Origin: Mesonia phycicola | GTDB taxonomy: Bacteria; Bacteroidota; Bacteroidia; Flavobacteriales; Flavobacteriaceae | Reading direction: 5' to 3' | DNA length: 64,000 nt | NCBI RefSeq assembly: GCF_900141885.1 | Contig: NZ_FQYY01000007.1 | Location: 1 to 64,000, forward strand | Shown: positions 34,951 to 42,992 of the stretch, piece by piece | How the letters are laid out: every line of letters begins with the position of its first letter | How positions within the stretch are numbered: the first letter of the stretch is position 1 | Made by a program: the position numbers and the translations under genes | Notes under the pieces: generated by a model | Told to the model about the DNA's origin: nothing | Databases searched by the model: none | The model's input: the letters and a program-made list of their open reading frames with translations, nothing else

Positions 34951-36202
34951 TTATTTTTCGAGTGTCGGTGTTATCTATTTCTTTCTTAGCTTCATAGCGT
35001 TCATTTAAAAATTCTTGTTGAATATGCTCAATTGGAGGCTCATATTCCATTTCAAAGTCCAGTTGATAGGGATGGGGCATACTATGTTGACCGAAAGTGC
35101 CAAGCCTGCCGGATCCAAATTGATTGGTATTATAAGGTACTCCGTCGCTACGAATCCCGCTGGGCTGGCCCCAATCGCCAAAAGCACCAGATACATCTAA
35201 TATAAAATATGTCCCAGAGACTACCCATCCAACAGGACCACCCCATATGCCTATAGCGCCCATAGCAATATCAATAGTAGCTTTGGTAACAACTTCATTT
35301 CGATTTGAATCATCATGAATAATTGACTCTCTAGCTTCATAAAGGCTGACGGCAACAGAAATATAAAAAAGTTTTTTACCAAGTTTATGCCATTTTAAAG
35401 ACCTTCCTACAGCATTTCTCGCTCCCAATTGGTGCCCACCAGCTCCTCTAGCAAAGCCTTTTTGGTGGCTCAGTTTGTTATATAGACCTTCGTTGGTGCG
35501 GTACCAGCCTTTGGAGTTTTTAAGGCTCTCGCCAGCGTTCCAAGGGGTGAAATTACCAATTTGCCGTGCTTCTAAAGCGCCAGCTACGATACCGCCTGTG
35601 GCTACTGTGGTTTTGAATACATTGTAACGAGGGTCTTTCCAGTGCATATAGCGTTCTTCAAATCCTTGTGGCTCGCCATCCAGCCCAAAACTTCCAGAAC
35701 CGCTATAGGAAATATTAAAGCCTGGAGTATTGACATCATCATCGATAAACAAAATAGCCGTATTGGTTTTTGGGTCACTAGCCTGGATTTTTAAAACGCT
35801 CCGTCCACCGTATTGTTCATCTTCTTCAATAGAAATATCGATAGTGGCTTGATTGGATAACTGTATCCAATTAAAACCATCCCATACTTGATAACCACCG
35901 TTGGCTTCCTTAATATATTTATCTGGATCTATTTGAGGAGGCTTTGTTTCTTGATGCTCTCGCATTTCACATAACACACGTTCAACACGGTCATCATAGC
36001 CTTGCATGGCAAGGTCTATATGGTAAATTTTTTCAGAGAGTGCCGTTCGAGTATTGTCAATTTCACGTTTTACAGCTTGTGCCAAATGCATGGGAATACT
36101 GTCCTTAGAATACTTACGCTCTCTAACCTGTAGAGCAGCCTTTTCAATAGCTGGTTTTAATATGCTGTCCAGCTCTCGTAAAGTTTCGTTGGAAGTGTAC
36201 AT
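34919..36202 (-). CDS. Putative Hcp-linked T6SS effector with hydrophobic C-terminal region
   Basis: A 427-residue protein without signal peptide. Residues 1-75 are helical and charged (SILKPAIEKAALQVRERKYS). A carrier-like middle has a beta region (YQVWDGFNWIQLSN), then FTPWNAGESLKNSKGWYRTN. Residues ~285-345 hold a Gly/Ala-rich hydrophobic hairpin (AMGAIGIWGGPVGWVVSGTY) ending in GAFGDWGQPSG, a pattern I know from Bacteroidetes toxin-like proteins. The last ~50 residues are the part repeated in the orphan tails. It lies 3 bases after the third hcp gene and overlaps a membrane immunity gene. A membrane-inserting toxin is the best guess; no enzyme motif seen. Confidence 0.6.
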   Translation of the reverse strand: MYTSNETLRELDSILKPAIEKAALQVRERKYSKDSIPMHLAQAVKREIDNTRTALSEKIYHIDLAMQGYDDRVERVLCEMREHQETKPPQIDPDKYIKEANGGYQVWDGFNWIQLSNQATIDISIEEDEQYGGRSVLKIQASDPKTNTAILFIDDDVNTPGFNISYSGSGSFGLDGEPQGFEERYMHWKDPRYNVFKTTVATGGIVAGALEARQIGNFTPWNAGESLKNSKGWYRTNEGLYNKLSHQKGFARGAGGHQLGARNAVGRSLKWHKLGKKLFYISVAVSLYEARESIIHDDSNRNEVVTKATIDIAMGAIGIWGGPVGWVVSGTYFILDVSGAFGDWGQPSGIRSDGVPYNTNQFGSGRLGTFGQHSMPHPYQLDFEMEYEPPIEHIQQEFLNERYEAKKEIDNTDTRKIIVKQNDFKFD

Positions 36203-36205
36203 ACA

Positions 36206-36601
36206 TTATTGTTTTACAGGCCAGTTATTTTTAAAAGGAACGTTGTTAAGGTTCATCTCTTCGGCTGTGATTTTGATTCGCAGTTTAAGTGGTTGGTTTC
36301 CAGTATGGTTAAAATAACCGCTCAGTTTTGCACAATATGCTTTTGTAAACTCAATTGAAAGCATTTTGGACATTCCATCCTGTCTGAAAAAGGTTACTTT
36401 GCCGTCTTCTTGTTGAGTAGGACTTACCATCCAGGTTAAAAGATTGGTTTCGTTTGTAAATTCTAAGGTCAATAAAATTATACCACCTCTTGGTCTACCG
36501 CTCGGCCTACCGCTATCGTCTAAAGGTTGGTCAAAATCGAAGGTACACTCTAGTATCTTATACTTTTTATCGTTTATTTCAAGTTGTGATAGAAATGACA
36601 T
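36206..36601 (-). CDS. hcp: Divergent Hcp (TssD) paralogue linked to an effector
   Basis: A 131-residue Hcp-type protein: MSFLSQLEINDKKYKILECT, then GRPSGRPRGGIILLTLEF and the C-terminal VPFKNNWPVK. It has the same fold pattern as the two other copies but only about a third identity. It sits after their terminator, 3 bases from the 34919 effector, so it likely forms a payload-specific tube ring that binds this effector in its lumen. Transcription may come by read-through or its own promoter in the 105-base gap. Confidence 0.82.
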   Translation of the reverse strand: MSFLSQLEINDKKYKILECTFDFDQPLDDSGRPSGRPRGGIILLTLEFTNETNLLTWMVSPTQQEDGKVTFFRQDGMSKMLSIEFTKAYCAKLSGYFNHTGNQPLKLRIKITAEEMNLNNVPFKNNWPVKQ

Positions 36602-36638
36602 AATGAACTATATTAATTTTTCTCAAAGAAGAAGGGTA

Positions 36639-36671
36639 AAAAAAGGGAGTGCAATATACACTCCCTTTTTT
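36639..36671 (-). terminator. Terminator after hcp copy 2
   Basis: A 13-bp perfect stem (AAAAAAGGGAGTG / CACTCCCTTTTTT) with a 7-base loop and Ts. It separates the abundant hcp transcript from the effector run. Confidence 0.85.
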
Positions 36672-36706
36672 GGGTTAATTGCACTTTATTTGAATGCTTT
36701 TGCCAA

Positions 36707-37096
36707 TTACATAGGCCAATCATTTACATGTTCTCCTGTACCCATAGATATAGAGCGTGCAGAAATAACGATAGACTCACTCATAGGATTGTCTCCAGAA
36801 TGATCAAAATTTTCTACATATTTAACCATATAACCTTCAGAGAACTTAAGTTCTTTAGCTGTAGCTTCGTTATCTCTCTTTAAAAATTTTACAGACCCAT
36901 CACGGCGTTCAAAATTATTAAACATCCATTCTGCTAAACTTGTGTCTGCAGTTGCTTCAACAGTTAATTTAATACGCCCTCCTCTTGTTACAGATGATGG
37001 TCTTCCTGTAGCGTCTGTTTCTTGAAAAAGATCATAGCTGCTGTTTAATACATTGTACTCTTTGCCGTTGAGGCTCAATTTTGCTTTAAATGACAT
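36707..37096 (-). CDS. hcp: T6SS tube protein Hcp (TssD), copy 2
   Basis: A 129-residue Hcp: MSFKAKLSLNGKEYNVLNSS, GRPSSVTRGGRIKLTVEATA, WMFNNFERRDGSVKFLKRDN and the end GEHVNDWPM. It stacks as hexameric rings to form the inner tube expelled by the sheath. It is about 85% identical to copy 1, and both have a similar untranslated leader, so this is a recent tandem duplication. It has its own terminator, consistent with strong independent expression. Confidence 0.9.
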   Translation of the reverse strand: MSFKAKLSLNGKEYNVLNSSYDLFQETDATGRPSSVTRGGRIKLTVEATADTSLAEWMFNNFERRDGSVKFLKRDNEATAKELKFSEGYMVKYVENFDHSGDNPMSESIVISARSISMGTGEHVNDWPM

Positions 37097-37394
37097 AATA
37101 GTTTTACTTTAAGTTAAAAAATGGCAATAATGCCTTATAAATATTAAATACATTATAAAGTTATAAAAAGTAATTAAGTAATATGTTAATAAAATAAAGA
37201 GTTACTTATCTATTATATGTTAACAATTGGTAAAGGTAGGAATAGTAACAGATAGAGACATTTGTTAAATTTAAGCTAAAATTTATATTAAAATAGATTT
37301 AACATAATTGTCTAGGTTTTTTAACATTTTAAAATAGATGAATGTTAATTTTTAAGGAGATAAAAGAGTTTAATTGTCTCAATTTCATATATAT
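37097..37394. other. Leader and promoter region of hcp copy 2
   Basis: Noncoding. The last ~60 bases before the ATG resemble the leader of copy 1 (both have a GGCA-N4-TGCC dyad and TTTAACTTAAAGTAAAA just before the start). Upstream, TAACTTTA may be a -7 variant. The remainder is plain AT-rich DNA. Confidence 0.4.
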
Positions 37395-37428
37395 AAAAAG
37401 GAGTACTTAAATAAAAGTACTCCTTTTT
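37395..37428 (-). terminator. Terminator after hcp copy 1
   Basis: A 13-bp perfect stem (AAAAGGAGTACTT / AAGTACTCCTTTT) with a 6-base loop, followed by Ts on the minus strand. Confidence 0.85.
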
Positions 37429-37454
37429 CAATTGTATTATATATAGCTTAAAAT

Positions 37455-37844
37455 TTATATAGGCCAATTATTAACGTGCTCTCCAGAACCCATAGTAATA
37501 GAGCGAGCAGAAATAACAATAGATTCATGCATAGGGCTATCACCAGAATGATCAAAATTTTCTACGTATTTTACAACATATCCTTCGTGAAATTTCAATT
37601 CTTTAGCTGTAGCTTCATTGTCTCTTTTTAAAAATTTTACAGACCCGTCACGACGCTCAAAGTTATTGAACATCCATTCTACTAAACTTGTGTCTGCAGT
37701 CGATTCTAATGTAAGTTTTACACGCCCGCCTCTAGTAACAGAAGAAGGTCTACCTGTAGCATCTGTTTCTTGAAAAAGATCATACGTACAATTCAGTACA
37801 TTGTACTCTTGTCCGTTTAAGACTAATTTTGCTTTAAATGACAT
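37455..37844 (-). CDS. hcp: T6SS tube protein Hcp (TssD), copy 1
   Basis: A 129-residue Hcp nearly the same as copy 2 (MSFKAKLVLNGQEYNVLNCT, end GEHVNNWPI). Differences are scattered, with no lost motif. It should form the main inner tube. It lies downstream of the tssN gene on the same strand, but a 177-base gap with its own leader suggests separate transcription. Having two near-identical tube genes raises Hcp dose, which fits its role as the most abundant secreted component. Confidence 0.9.
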   Translation of the reverse strand: MSFKAKLVLNGQEYNVLNCTYDLFQETDATGRPSSVTRGGRVKLTLESTADTSLVEWMFNNFERRDGSVKFLKRDNEATAKELKFHEGYVVKYVENFDHSGDSPMHESIVISARSITMGSGEHVNNWPI

Positions 37845-38021
37845 AATAATTTTACTTTAAGTTAAATAATGGCAATAGTGCCTAAATAAATATTAAATAT
37901 GACATAAACTTATAAAATTAATAGCGAGTAGCCTGAGAAGTACTTGTATAAGTAATAATTAAAAGGTGTTTTATGTTAAATAATAGTTAGACTATAGCAT
38001 CACTATGGTAGTTGTTAAACT

Positions 38022-38894
38022 TTAATCTACTCTTCTGCATATAATCACGCTATCCTCCTTAATATTATTACTATCTATTGTTCGTGCAAAATCAATATAC
38101 TTCATCCCTAAATACCATTTTGGTTTACGGTAAAATACCCAACCATGGGGTTCATTTTTAGAATCAATGTAGACTATTTTATTTTCAGGGTGGCGGTCAT
38201 TATAATCATTTATAAAAAAATAGAAGAGTTTACCAAAAGGCATTTTTTCAGGAGCTTTAAGTCTAAAATTACTTAATTCTGAAGTTTTCTCATCCTTATG
38301 AAATTCAAATGATATTACTTGAGGGTTAACTAATTCTTCATCTTTCGGGTCTTTTATGTGTTTACCTACAGGATAAAACCATTTTTTATAGACTGGTAGA
38401 GGTATAGAGGTTGAAAACTCGTAAGTCTTAGTTACCAATATCGGAATAACAAACCAAATAGAGGCTCCTAAAAAATAAAATGTATATTCTGGCTTAAAGA
38501 GATTAACTACAAAAGCAAAACTAATAAGAGAAAAACAATTTACTGCAATAGTAAATAAAAACTCAGACCAAAATGCATTAGGTTTTTCAGATAATATTTG
38601 AAAATATTGACGACATATATATACGTGTAATACTCCTATACATAAAAAAACTATTTGAAATGCAATAAATGTATAGAGTGGTGTATTATTAAGCACTTTA
38701 TCGTTACTCAAGAGTGCTGTTAATGCAAACATAAGTGCCAAAAACAATATGTAAACAATTAATTGTTTTTTTTTCTTAGAGATTAATTTTTTTACCCCTT
38801 TCATTACTACCATCATAAGAACACCAATAACTAGAAATAGTATTGCTGTCTTAATTAAAGCTGGGCTAAATGAGGAAAGCATAAGTGTAATCAT
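38022..38894 (-). CDS. tssN: Bacteroidetes T6SS membrane protein TssN
   Basis: A 290-residue protein with about six membrane segments in the first 150 residues (AILFLVIGVLMMVVM and more) and a soluble C-terminal domain (FGKLFYFFINDYNDRHPENK, PHGWVFYRKPKWYLGMKYID). This is the layout of TssN, specific to subtype iii systems, which replace the TssJLM trans-envelope complex. It overlaps tssG by 4 bases (ATGA). It likely anchors the baseplate to the inner membrane; that role is inferred for the family. Confidence 0.78.
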   Translation of the reverse strand: MITLMLSSFSPALIKTAILFLVIGVLMMVVMKGVKKLISKKKKQLIVYILFLALMFALTALLSNDKVLNNTPLYTFIAFQIVFLCIGVLHVYICRQYFQILSEKPNAFWSEFLFTIAVNCFSLISFAFVVNLFKPEYTFYFLGASIWFVIPILVTKTYEFSTSIPLPVYKKWFYPVGKHIKDPKDEELVNPQVISFEFHKDEKTSELSNFRLKAPEKMPFGKLFYFFINDYNDRHPENKIVYIDSKNEPHGWVFYRKPKWYLGMKYIDFARTIDSNNIKEDSVIICRRVD

Positions 38895-39817
38895 AATTTA
38901 GTGGTTAGTCCTATTAAGGCAGGTTCTTGATTGTTTAATTTGAAACCTTTTGGGTTTTTATCAAATTCTATGTTTATTTTTACATTCATTTCCATAGGAA
39001 TAAAATAATCAAAAAATGTTTGGATGAATTGAATAGTGGGAGATCCATCTAAATAATTTTTTATATTCTCTTTATTTATAGGTCCTATTTTAGCATTTAC
39101 TTCTGGGCAATAAATAGTAGATTTTTCTACATGTAAAACCAAATCTACTCCTAGCCGATTTTCTTTTTCTTGTTTTTTATAAGGATGTTGTGAAGCTTTA
39201 TTTATTTTTTTTAGTGATACTTTTTCATTAATAATTTGCTCAAGGCATAAAGCTGTAATTTCTAAATCTCCAGAAAATTTATGAATATAAGGGAGTAATT
39301 TAATTAATTTTAAGAGATATTTTTTGGGTAAAGTTTTATCTACTTGCCAAAACTCTAATAAAAAGTTGTTTTTGATGTCGGAAAAATTATCAATTAAAGC
39401 TCTTTCTTCTTTTTCTATACCTAAATATTGATTAAATATTTCATTCTCAATTGGCTGAAAAAATAACCGAGCTTCTTTTTCTTCTAGTTTTTGTTTTTCT
39501 CTTTTTTTCTGGTAAGAGAGGTTTTTAAAGTTAGGGTTTGATGGGTTGTGAAAAACACCTTCAGGAAGGCTGTCATAAATTCCATTTCTAGTCAAATTAA
39601 AATTAAGTGTGTAATTATTTTTATTAACTAGAGATTGCTTATAATCTAAAATGTCTCTTCTGTAAGGTCTTTTAAATGTACTTTTATTGCGTATAGTAAT
39701 GTCTGAGAGCCCTGCGTTAGAATTCTCTAATATTTCAGATATTATTACTTCAGCTCTTATGTCTTCATAAACAGATTTAAGTTCGTTGAGTATATCTTCT
39801 AGCTCTTTTTTAATCAT
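38891..39817 (-). CDS. tssG: T6SS baseplate protein TssG
   Basis: A 308-residue soluble protein. The region LEFWQVDKTLPKKYLLKLIK, and the later YFIPMEMNVKINIEFD followed by a short C-terminal strand, fit TssG of subtype iii, which is divergent from proteobacterial members. TssG forms the wedge core with TssF and TssE. The gene is 6 bases after the NlpC/P60 gene and coupled to tssN. The assignment rests on both residues and context. Confidence 0.72.
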   Translation of the reverse strand: MIKKELEDILNELKSVYEDIRAEVIISEILENSNAGLSDITIRNKSTFKRPYRRDILDYKQSLVNKNNYTLNFNLTRNGIYDSLPEGVFHNPSNPNFKNLSYQKKREKQKLEEKEARLFFQPIENEIFNQYLGIEKEERALIDNFSDIKNNFLLEFWQVDKTLPKKYLLKLIKLLPYIHKFSGDLEITALCLEQIINEKVSLKKINKASQHPYKKQEKENRLGVDLVLHVEKSTIYCPEVNAKIGPINKENIKNYLDGSPTIQFIQTFFDYFIPMEMNVKINIEFDKNPKGFKLNNQEPALIGLTTKL

Positions 39818-39823
39818 TTTTAA

Positions 39824-40459
39824 TTATTTAAGGCTATCAATTTCAGGTTCAACATATATAGGTAGAGGTTTTCTTCCTCCACATATAAATCTTTCTTGCC
39901 ACCAATCGTCACTTAAATCACTAATTTTTACCCCTCTAATATTTTCTGGGCCACTATAGCCAGAAGCACTAATAAATTTATTGTTTTTAAGATAAATACC
40001 TACGTGTGTTATTGTCTGGTCTGCAGAATTTGGACGTTTAAAAAAAAGTAAGTCACCTTCTTCTAAATACTCTTGACCAGAGAATCTAGAGGTACTTTCA
40101 GCTTCGTATTGTCTTACAGAAGTACGTTCTACTAAATAGTTATATGCATTAACGTATAAATGTTGAGCAAAAGAAGAACAATCAATTCCATTCATATCTT
40201 CACCACCCATTAAATATGGGGAGCCTAACCATTTATCAACAAAAGTATAAAGTTTTATGTTTTTTAATTCAGAGGGTTCTACATCTAGAATGTTAGCATA
40301 TTTAATTTGAATAGGTTTAAATACTGGCTCTTTTTCAACTAAAGAAGTGTCAGCTACCTTTGCAAGAGGGGTTTCTTCTACAGCATTAATAGATCCTTTA
40401 CAGCTACACAAATTAATAATTAATAGTAATAGAATGGTAAGGGATAGTATTTTTTTCAT
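39824..40459 (-). CDS. NlpC/P60-family lipoprotein peptidase of the T6SS cluster
   Basis: About 211 residues from ATG 40459; the frame runs further up to 40507, but this ATG starts a standard lipoprotein signal (MKKILSLTILLLLIINLCSC). The C40 peptidase domain (about 60-200) has the catalytic Cys in MNGIDCSSFAQH, the His in ITHVGIYLKNN and a polar third site later. It should cut peptide stems of peptidoglycan. It heads the operon with tssG and tssN, so it may open the wall for assembly of the apparatus. It could also be an unrelated housekeeping endopeptidase. Confidence 0.8.
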   Translation of the reverse strand: MKKILSLTILLLLIINLCSCKGSINAVEETPLAKVADTSLVEKEPVFKPIQIKYANILDVEPSELKNIKLYTFVDKWLGSPYLMGGEDMNGIDCSSFAQHLYVNAYNYLVERTSVRQYEAESTSRFSGQEYLEEGDLLFFKRPNSADQTITHVGIYLKNNKFISASGYSGPENIRGVKISDLSDDWWQERFICGGRKPLPIYVEPEIDSLK

Positions 40460-40585
40460 AAGAAAAGGTTTTACTACAAATATAAATAAAGAGTATTCAT
40501 TTAACAATTTTTATAAAATCTTAACATTATTAAACATACTAATTAGTAATTTGCTTCAAAGAAAATCATAAAAAACCAAAATGTA

Positions 40586-41017
40586 ATGCCTAACAATTAT
40601 TACTCTCTACCTTTTAAACCGAGTGTTTTTATTAATAACAACACTCATAATAAATGTTCTATAAAAGAATCTATTTCTGGTTTTTTACACTTACTTGCTA
40701 CCACTTATTTTGGAGAGTGTACATTTGATGAGAGTTTTGGAAACGCGCTTTGGGAAGTAGACTTTGATAATTTAACCAGTAACGATAAGTTAAGAGGAGT
40801 AATTACCGAATCTATGCAAGACAGCATTAAACATTATGAAAAAAGATTAACTAAAATTACGGTAGATATTAAACTACGGCAAGAGAGTATTTCTGAAGGT
40901 AAAAACTTACAGATTGTAAGAAAGCGAATTGATATTTTTATATCAGGAACTATTACACAAACCAATGAGTTATTTTCTTTTGTAGAAAGTTTTTATATAG
41001 CTCCAATGGCTTTTTAA
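40586..41017 (+). CDS. tssE: T6SS baseplate protein TssE (gp25-like)
   Basis: A 143-residue protein of the gp25/TssE family: ISGFLHLLATTYFGECTFDE, then SFGNALWEVDFDNL, and a C-terminal strand pair with QIVRKRIDIFISGTI. The N-terminal region, FKPSVFINNN, is longer than in phage gp25. It starts sheath polymerisation on the baseplate. It begins the plus-strand operon tssE-tssF-tssP-tssK-tssO and is divergent from the NlpC/P60 gene, with a 127-base promoter gap from its start. Confidence 0.85.
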   Translation: MPNNYYSLPFKPSVFINNNTHNKCSIKESISGFLHLLATTYFGECTFDESFGNALWEVDFDNLTSNDKLRGVITESMQDSIKHYEKRLTKITVDIKLRQESISEGKNLQIVRKRIDIFISGTITQTNELFSFVESFYIAPMAF

Positions 41018-41076
41018 GAACACCTGCATTATTACTAAAGGTTTATTAAAAAAACATCTTCTCTAAAGATACTTAC

Positions 41077-42903
41077 ATGCATACAGAAAATAAAGAAAAG
41101 GATATAAAGTATAGAATGCTACAAAAAGCAGCATCTATATGGGGGATACCTGCTAAAGATATAGATAGTTCGTTTGATCCTTTAGTTTCTCTACTTATAA
41201 GCGCTTGTGCTTCTGAAATAGGAAAAATTGAAGGCGAGATTTATAATTCTCAAACACGCATTACTGAGCGTCTTATTCAATTAATGACACCTGAGGCAAT
41301 TTATGGAGCAAATCCTGCTCACGCTATTGCATATGCTGCACCAGTAGGCAGTAGTGTAACTTTAAAACCAGATAATCAGTTTTATTATAAAAAATCAATT
41401 ACATCTCATGTAGAAGAGCAAAGAAATATATTTTTTTCTCCATCAAGAGAAATACGTTTAATAGATGCAGAAATAACACATACTCTATGTGGTAATAAAA
41501 TTTTTTCGCATAATAGTGATCAAGAGAGACAATACGCAGGTTTGCTAGAAAAAAGAATAGAACCATCAAAAATTTATGTTGGGATTAAAAGCAATAAAGA
41601 AAATATTCCTTTAAAAAATGTTTCTTTATATTTTGAGTGTCAAGATGCATCTAAGAGTAATTTGTTTTATCACCATCTTAAAAATATAGAATGCTTTTTA
41701 AACTCAGAGAAGTTAATTGTTAATCAAGGTTTTTTTGATAAAAAAGACCAAGAACGTATAGATGTAGAGTCTATATTCAATTCAGTTACTAATAAAACTA
41801 AAAGTATAGAAGGTAGAGTAAATCAATTTTATGAAAAGCATTTTGTCTCTATAAAATCACTTTCATATTTATCTACACAAAACAATTTACCAAAAGATTT
41901 ATTTACCAATGCAGATTTAAAGAATAACCCTGAATTAAAAGATTTAGATTGGCTAGAAATTAAATTCCCTAGAATTATTGGTGCAGAAATTTTAGAAGAA
42001 ATTACTATTTCTTTAAACGCATTTCCGGTAATAAATAGAAAGTTGACTAGTTTTTCTTATCAGTTAAAAGATTTTATTCATATCGTTCCTATAAAAACCA
42101 ACGATTTGTTTTTAGATATAGAAAGTGTTGAGAATACGGAGGGAGAAAAATATATTTTAAGGCAAAATAGTACGGGAAGTCAGCGTAAAGGTACTTTTAT
42201 ACTAAGAGAAGATCAGGCAGGAAAATTAGATTCTAGAAATGCAAAGCAATTTTTAGGACATATGATGGAGTTAATGAAAGAAGAAAGTGCAGCATTTTCT
42301 TTTTTAGGGAATGATTTTTTACAAAGCAACATCAATAAGCTTAACCAAACCATACTATTGTTAGAGAAAAGATCTGAAGATTTAACAGAGAAATCTAACG
42401 AGACCGTTTATTTGTCTGTGCAACCTTACGACGCTAAAGAGGTGTTAATGGTTAAGTATTGGACAACAAATGGTAGCCTCGCCAATAAAATTAAAAGAGG
42501 TAGCTTGTTAAATAATTATGAAGGGGTAGACATAAAACAAAAAAGTGCTAAGCTTATTACTAACTCATTTAATGGAAAAGATATTTTGAGTATGGATGAG
42601 CGACTTAATAATTATAGAAGCTCATTGTTATCTAGAGATAGAATAGTAACAAAAAAAGATGTAAGTGCTTTGTGTTATGCAATCTATAATAATTGCATAG
42701 AAAATGTTGAGGTACAAAAATCATATACTTCAGATGTTTCTACAGATAAAGGTGTGTTGCCTTGTATAAAAATAACCTTGTATCCAAACAGGCAAAACAT
42801 ACTGCAAGAGCAAGAATGGGAGTCTCTTAATGATAATTTATTGTCAATATTAGAAGATAAATCAACCAATGTATTTCCATATGTTATAGAGGTGAAAAAA
42901 TAA
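41077..42903 (+). CDS. tssF: T6SS baseplate protein TssF
   Basis: A 608-residue protein. The opening MLQKAASIWGIPAKDIDSSF, DPLVSLLISACASEIGKIEG and QLMTPEAIYGANPAHAIAYA are TssF-like, giving the gp6-type wedge start. The C-terminal part has ENVEVQKSYTSDVSTDKG and LYPNRQNILQEQEWESLND. It binds TssG and TssE in the wedge. It follows tssE by 59 bases in the same direction. Assignment is firm at family level. Confidence 0.82.
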   Translation: MHTENKEKDIKYRMLQKAASIWGIPAKDIDSSFDPLVSLLISACASEIGKIEGEIYNSQTRITERLIQLMTPEAIYGANPAHAIAYAAPVGSSVTLKPDNQFYYKKSITSHVEEQRNIFFSPSREIRLIDAEITHTLCGNKIFSHNSDQERQYAGLLEKRIEPSKIYVGIKSNKENIPLKNVSLYFECQDASKSNLFYHHLKNIECFLNSEKLIVNQGFFDKKDQERIDVESIFNSVTNKTKSIEGRVNQFYEKHFVSIKSLSYLSTQNNLPKDLFTNADLKNNPELKDLDWLEIKFPRIIGAEILEEITISLNAFPVINRKLTSFSYQLKDFIHIVPIKTNDLFLDIESVENTEGEKYILRQNSTGSQRKGTFILREDQAGKLDSRNAKQFLGHMMELMKEESAAFSFLGNDFLQSNINKLNQTILLLEKRSEDLTEKSNETVYLSVQPYDAKEVLMVKYWTTNGSLANKIKRGSLLNNYEGVDIKQKSAKLITNSFNGKDILSMDERLNNYRSSLLSRDRIVTKKDVSALCYAIYNNCIENVEVQKSYTSDVSTDKGVLPCIKITLYPNRQNILQEQEWESLNDNLLSILEDKSTNVFPYVIEVKK

Positions 42904-42992
42904 AGTTTTTTACAAGATGTAGATATGAAAATTGGATATGTTGTCTTAATTATTATTTTCTTTTAAAAAATTAGTAGCTTTAAATAAAAATT

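Noticed and set aside
39824-40507. Longer start of the NlpC/P60 gene at 40507
   Set aside because: It would put 16 hydrophobic and polar residues before a proper lipoprotein signal; ATG 40459 fits better.
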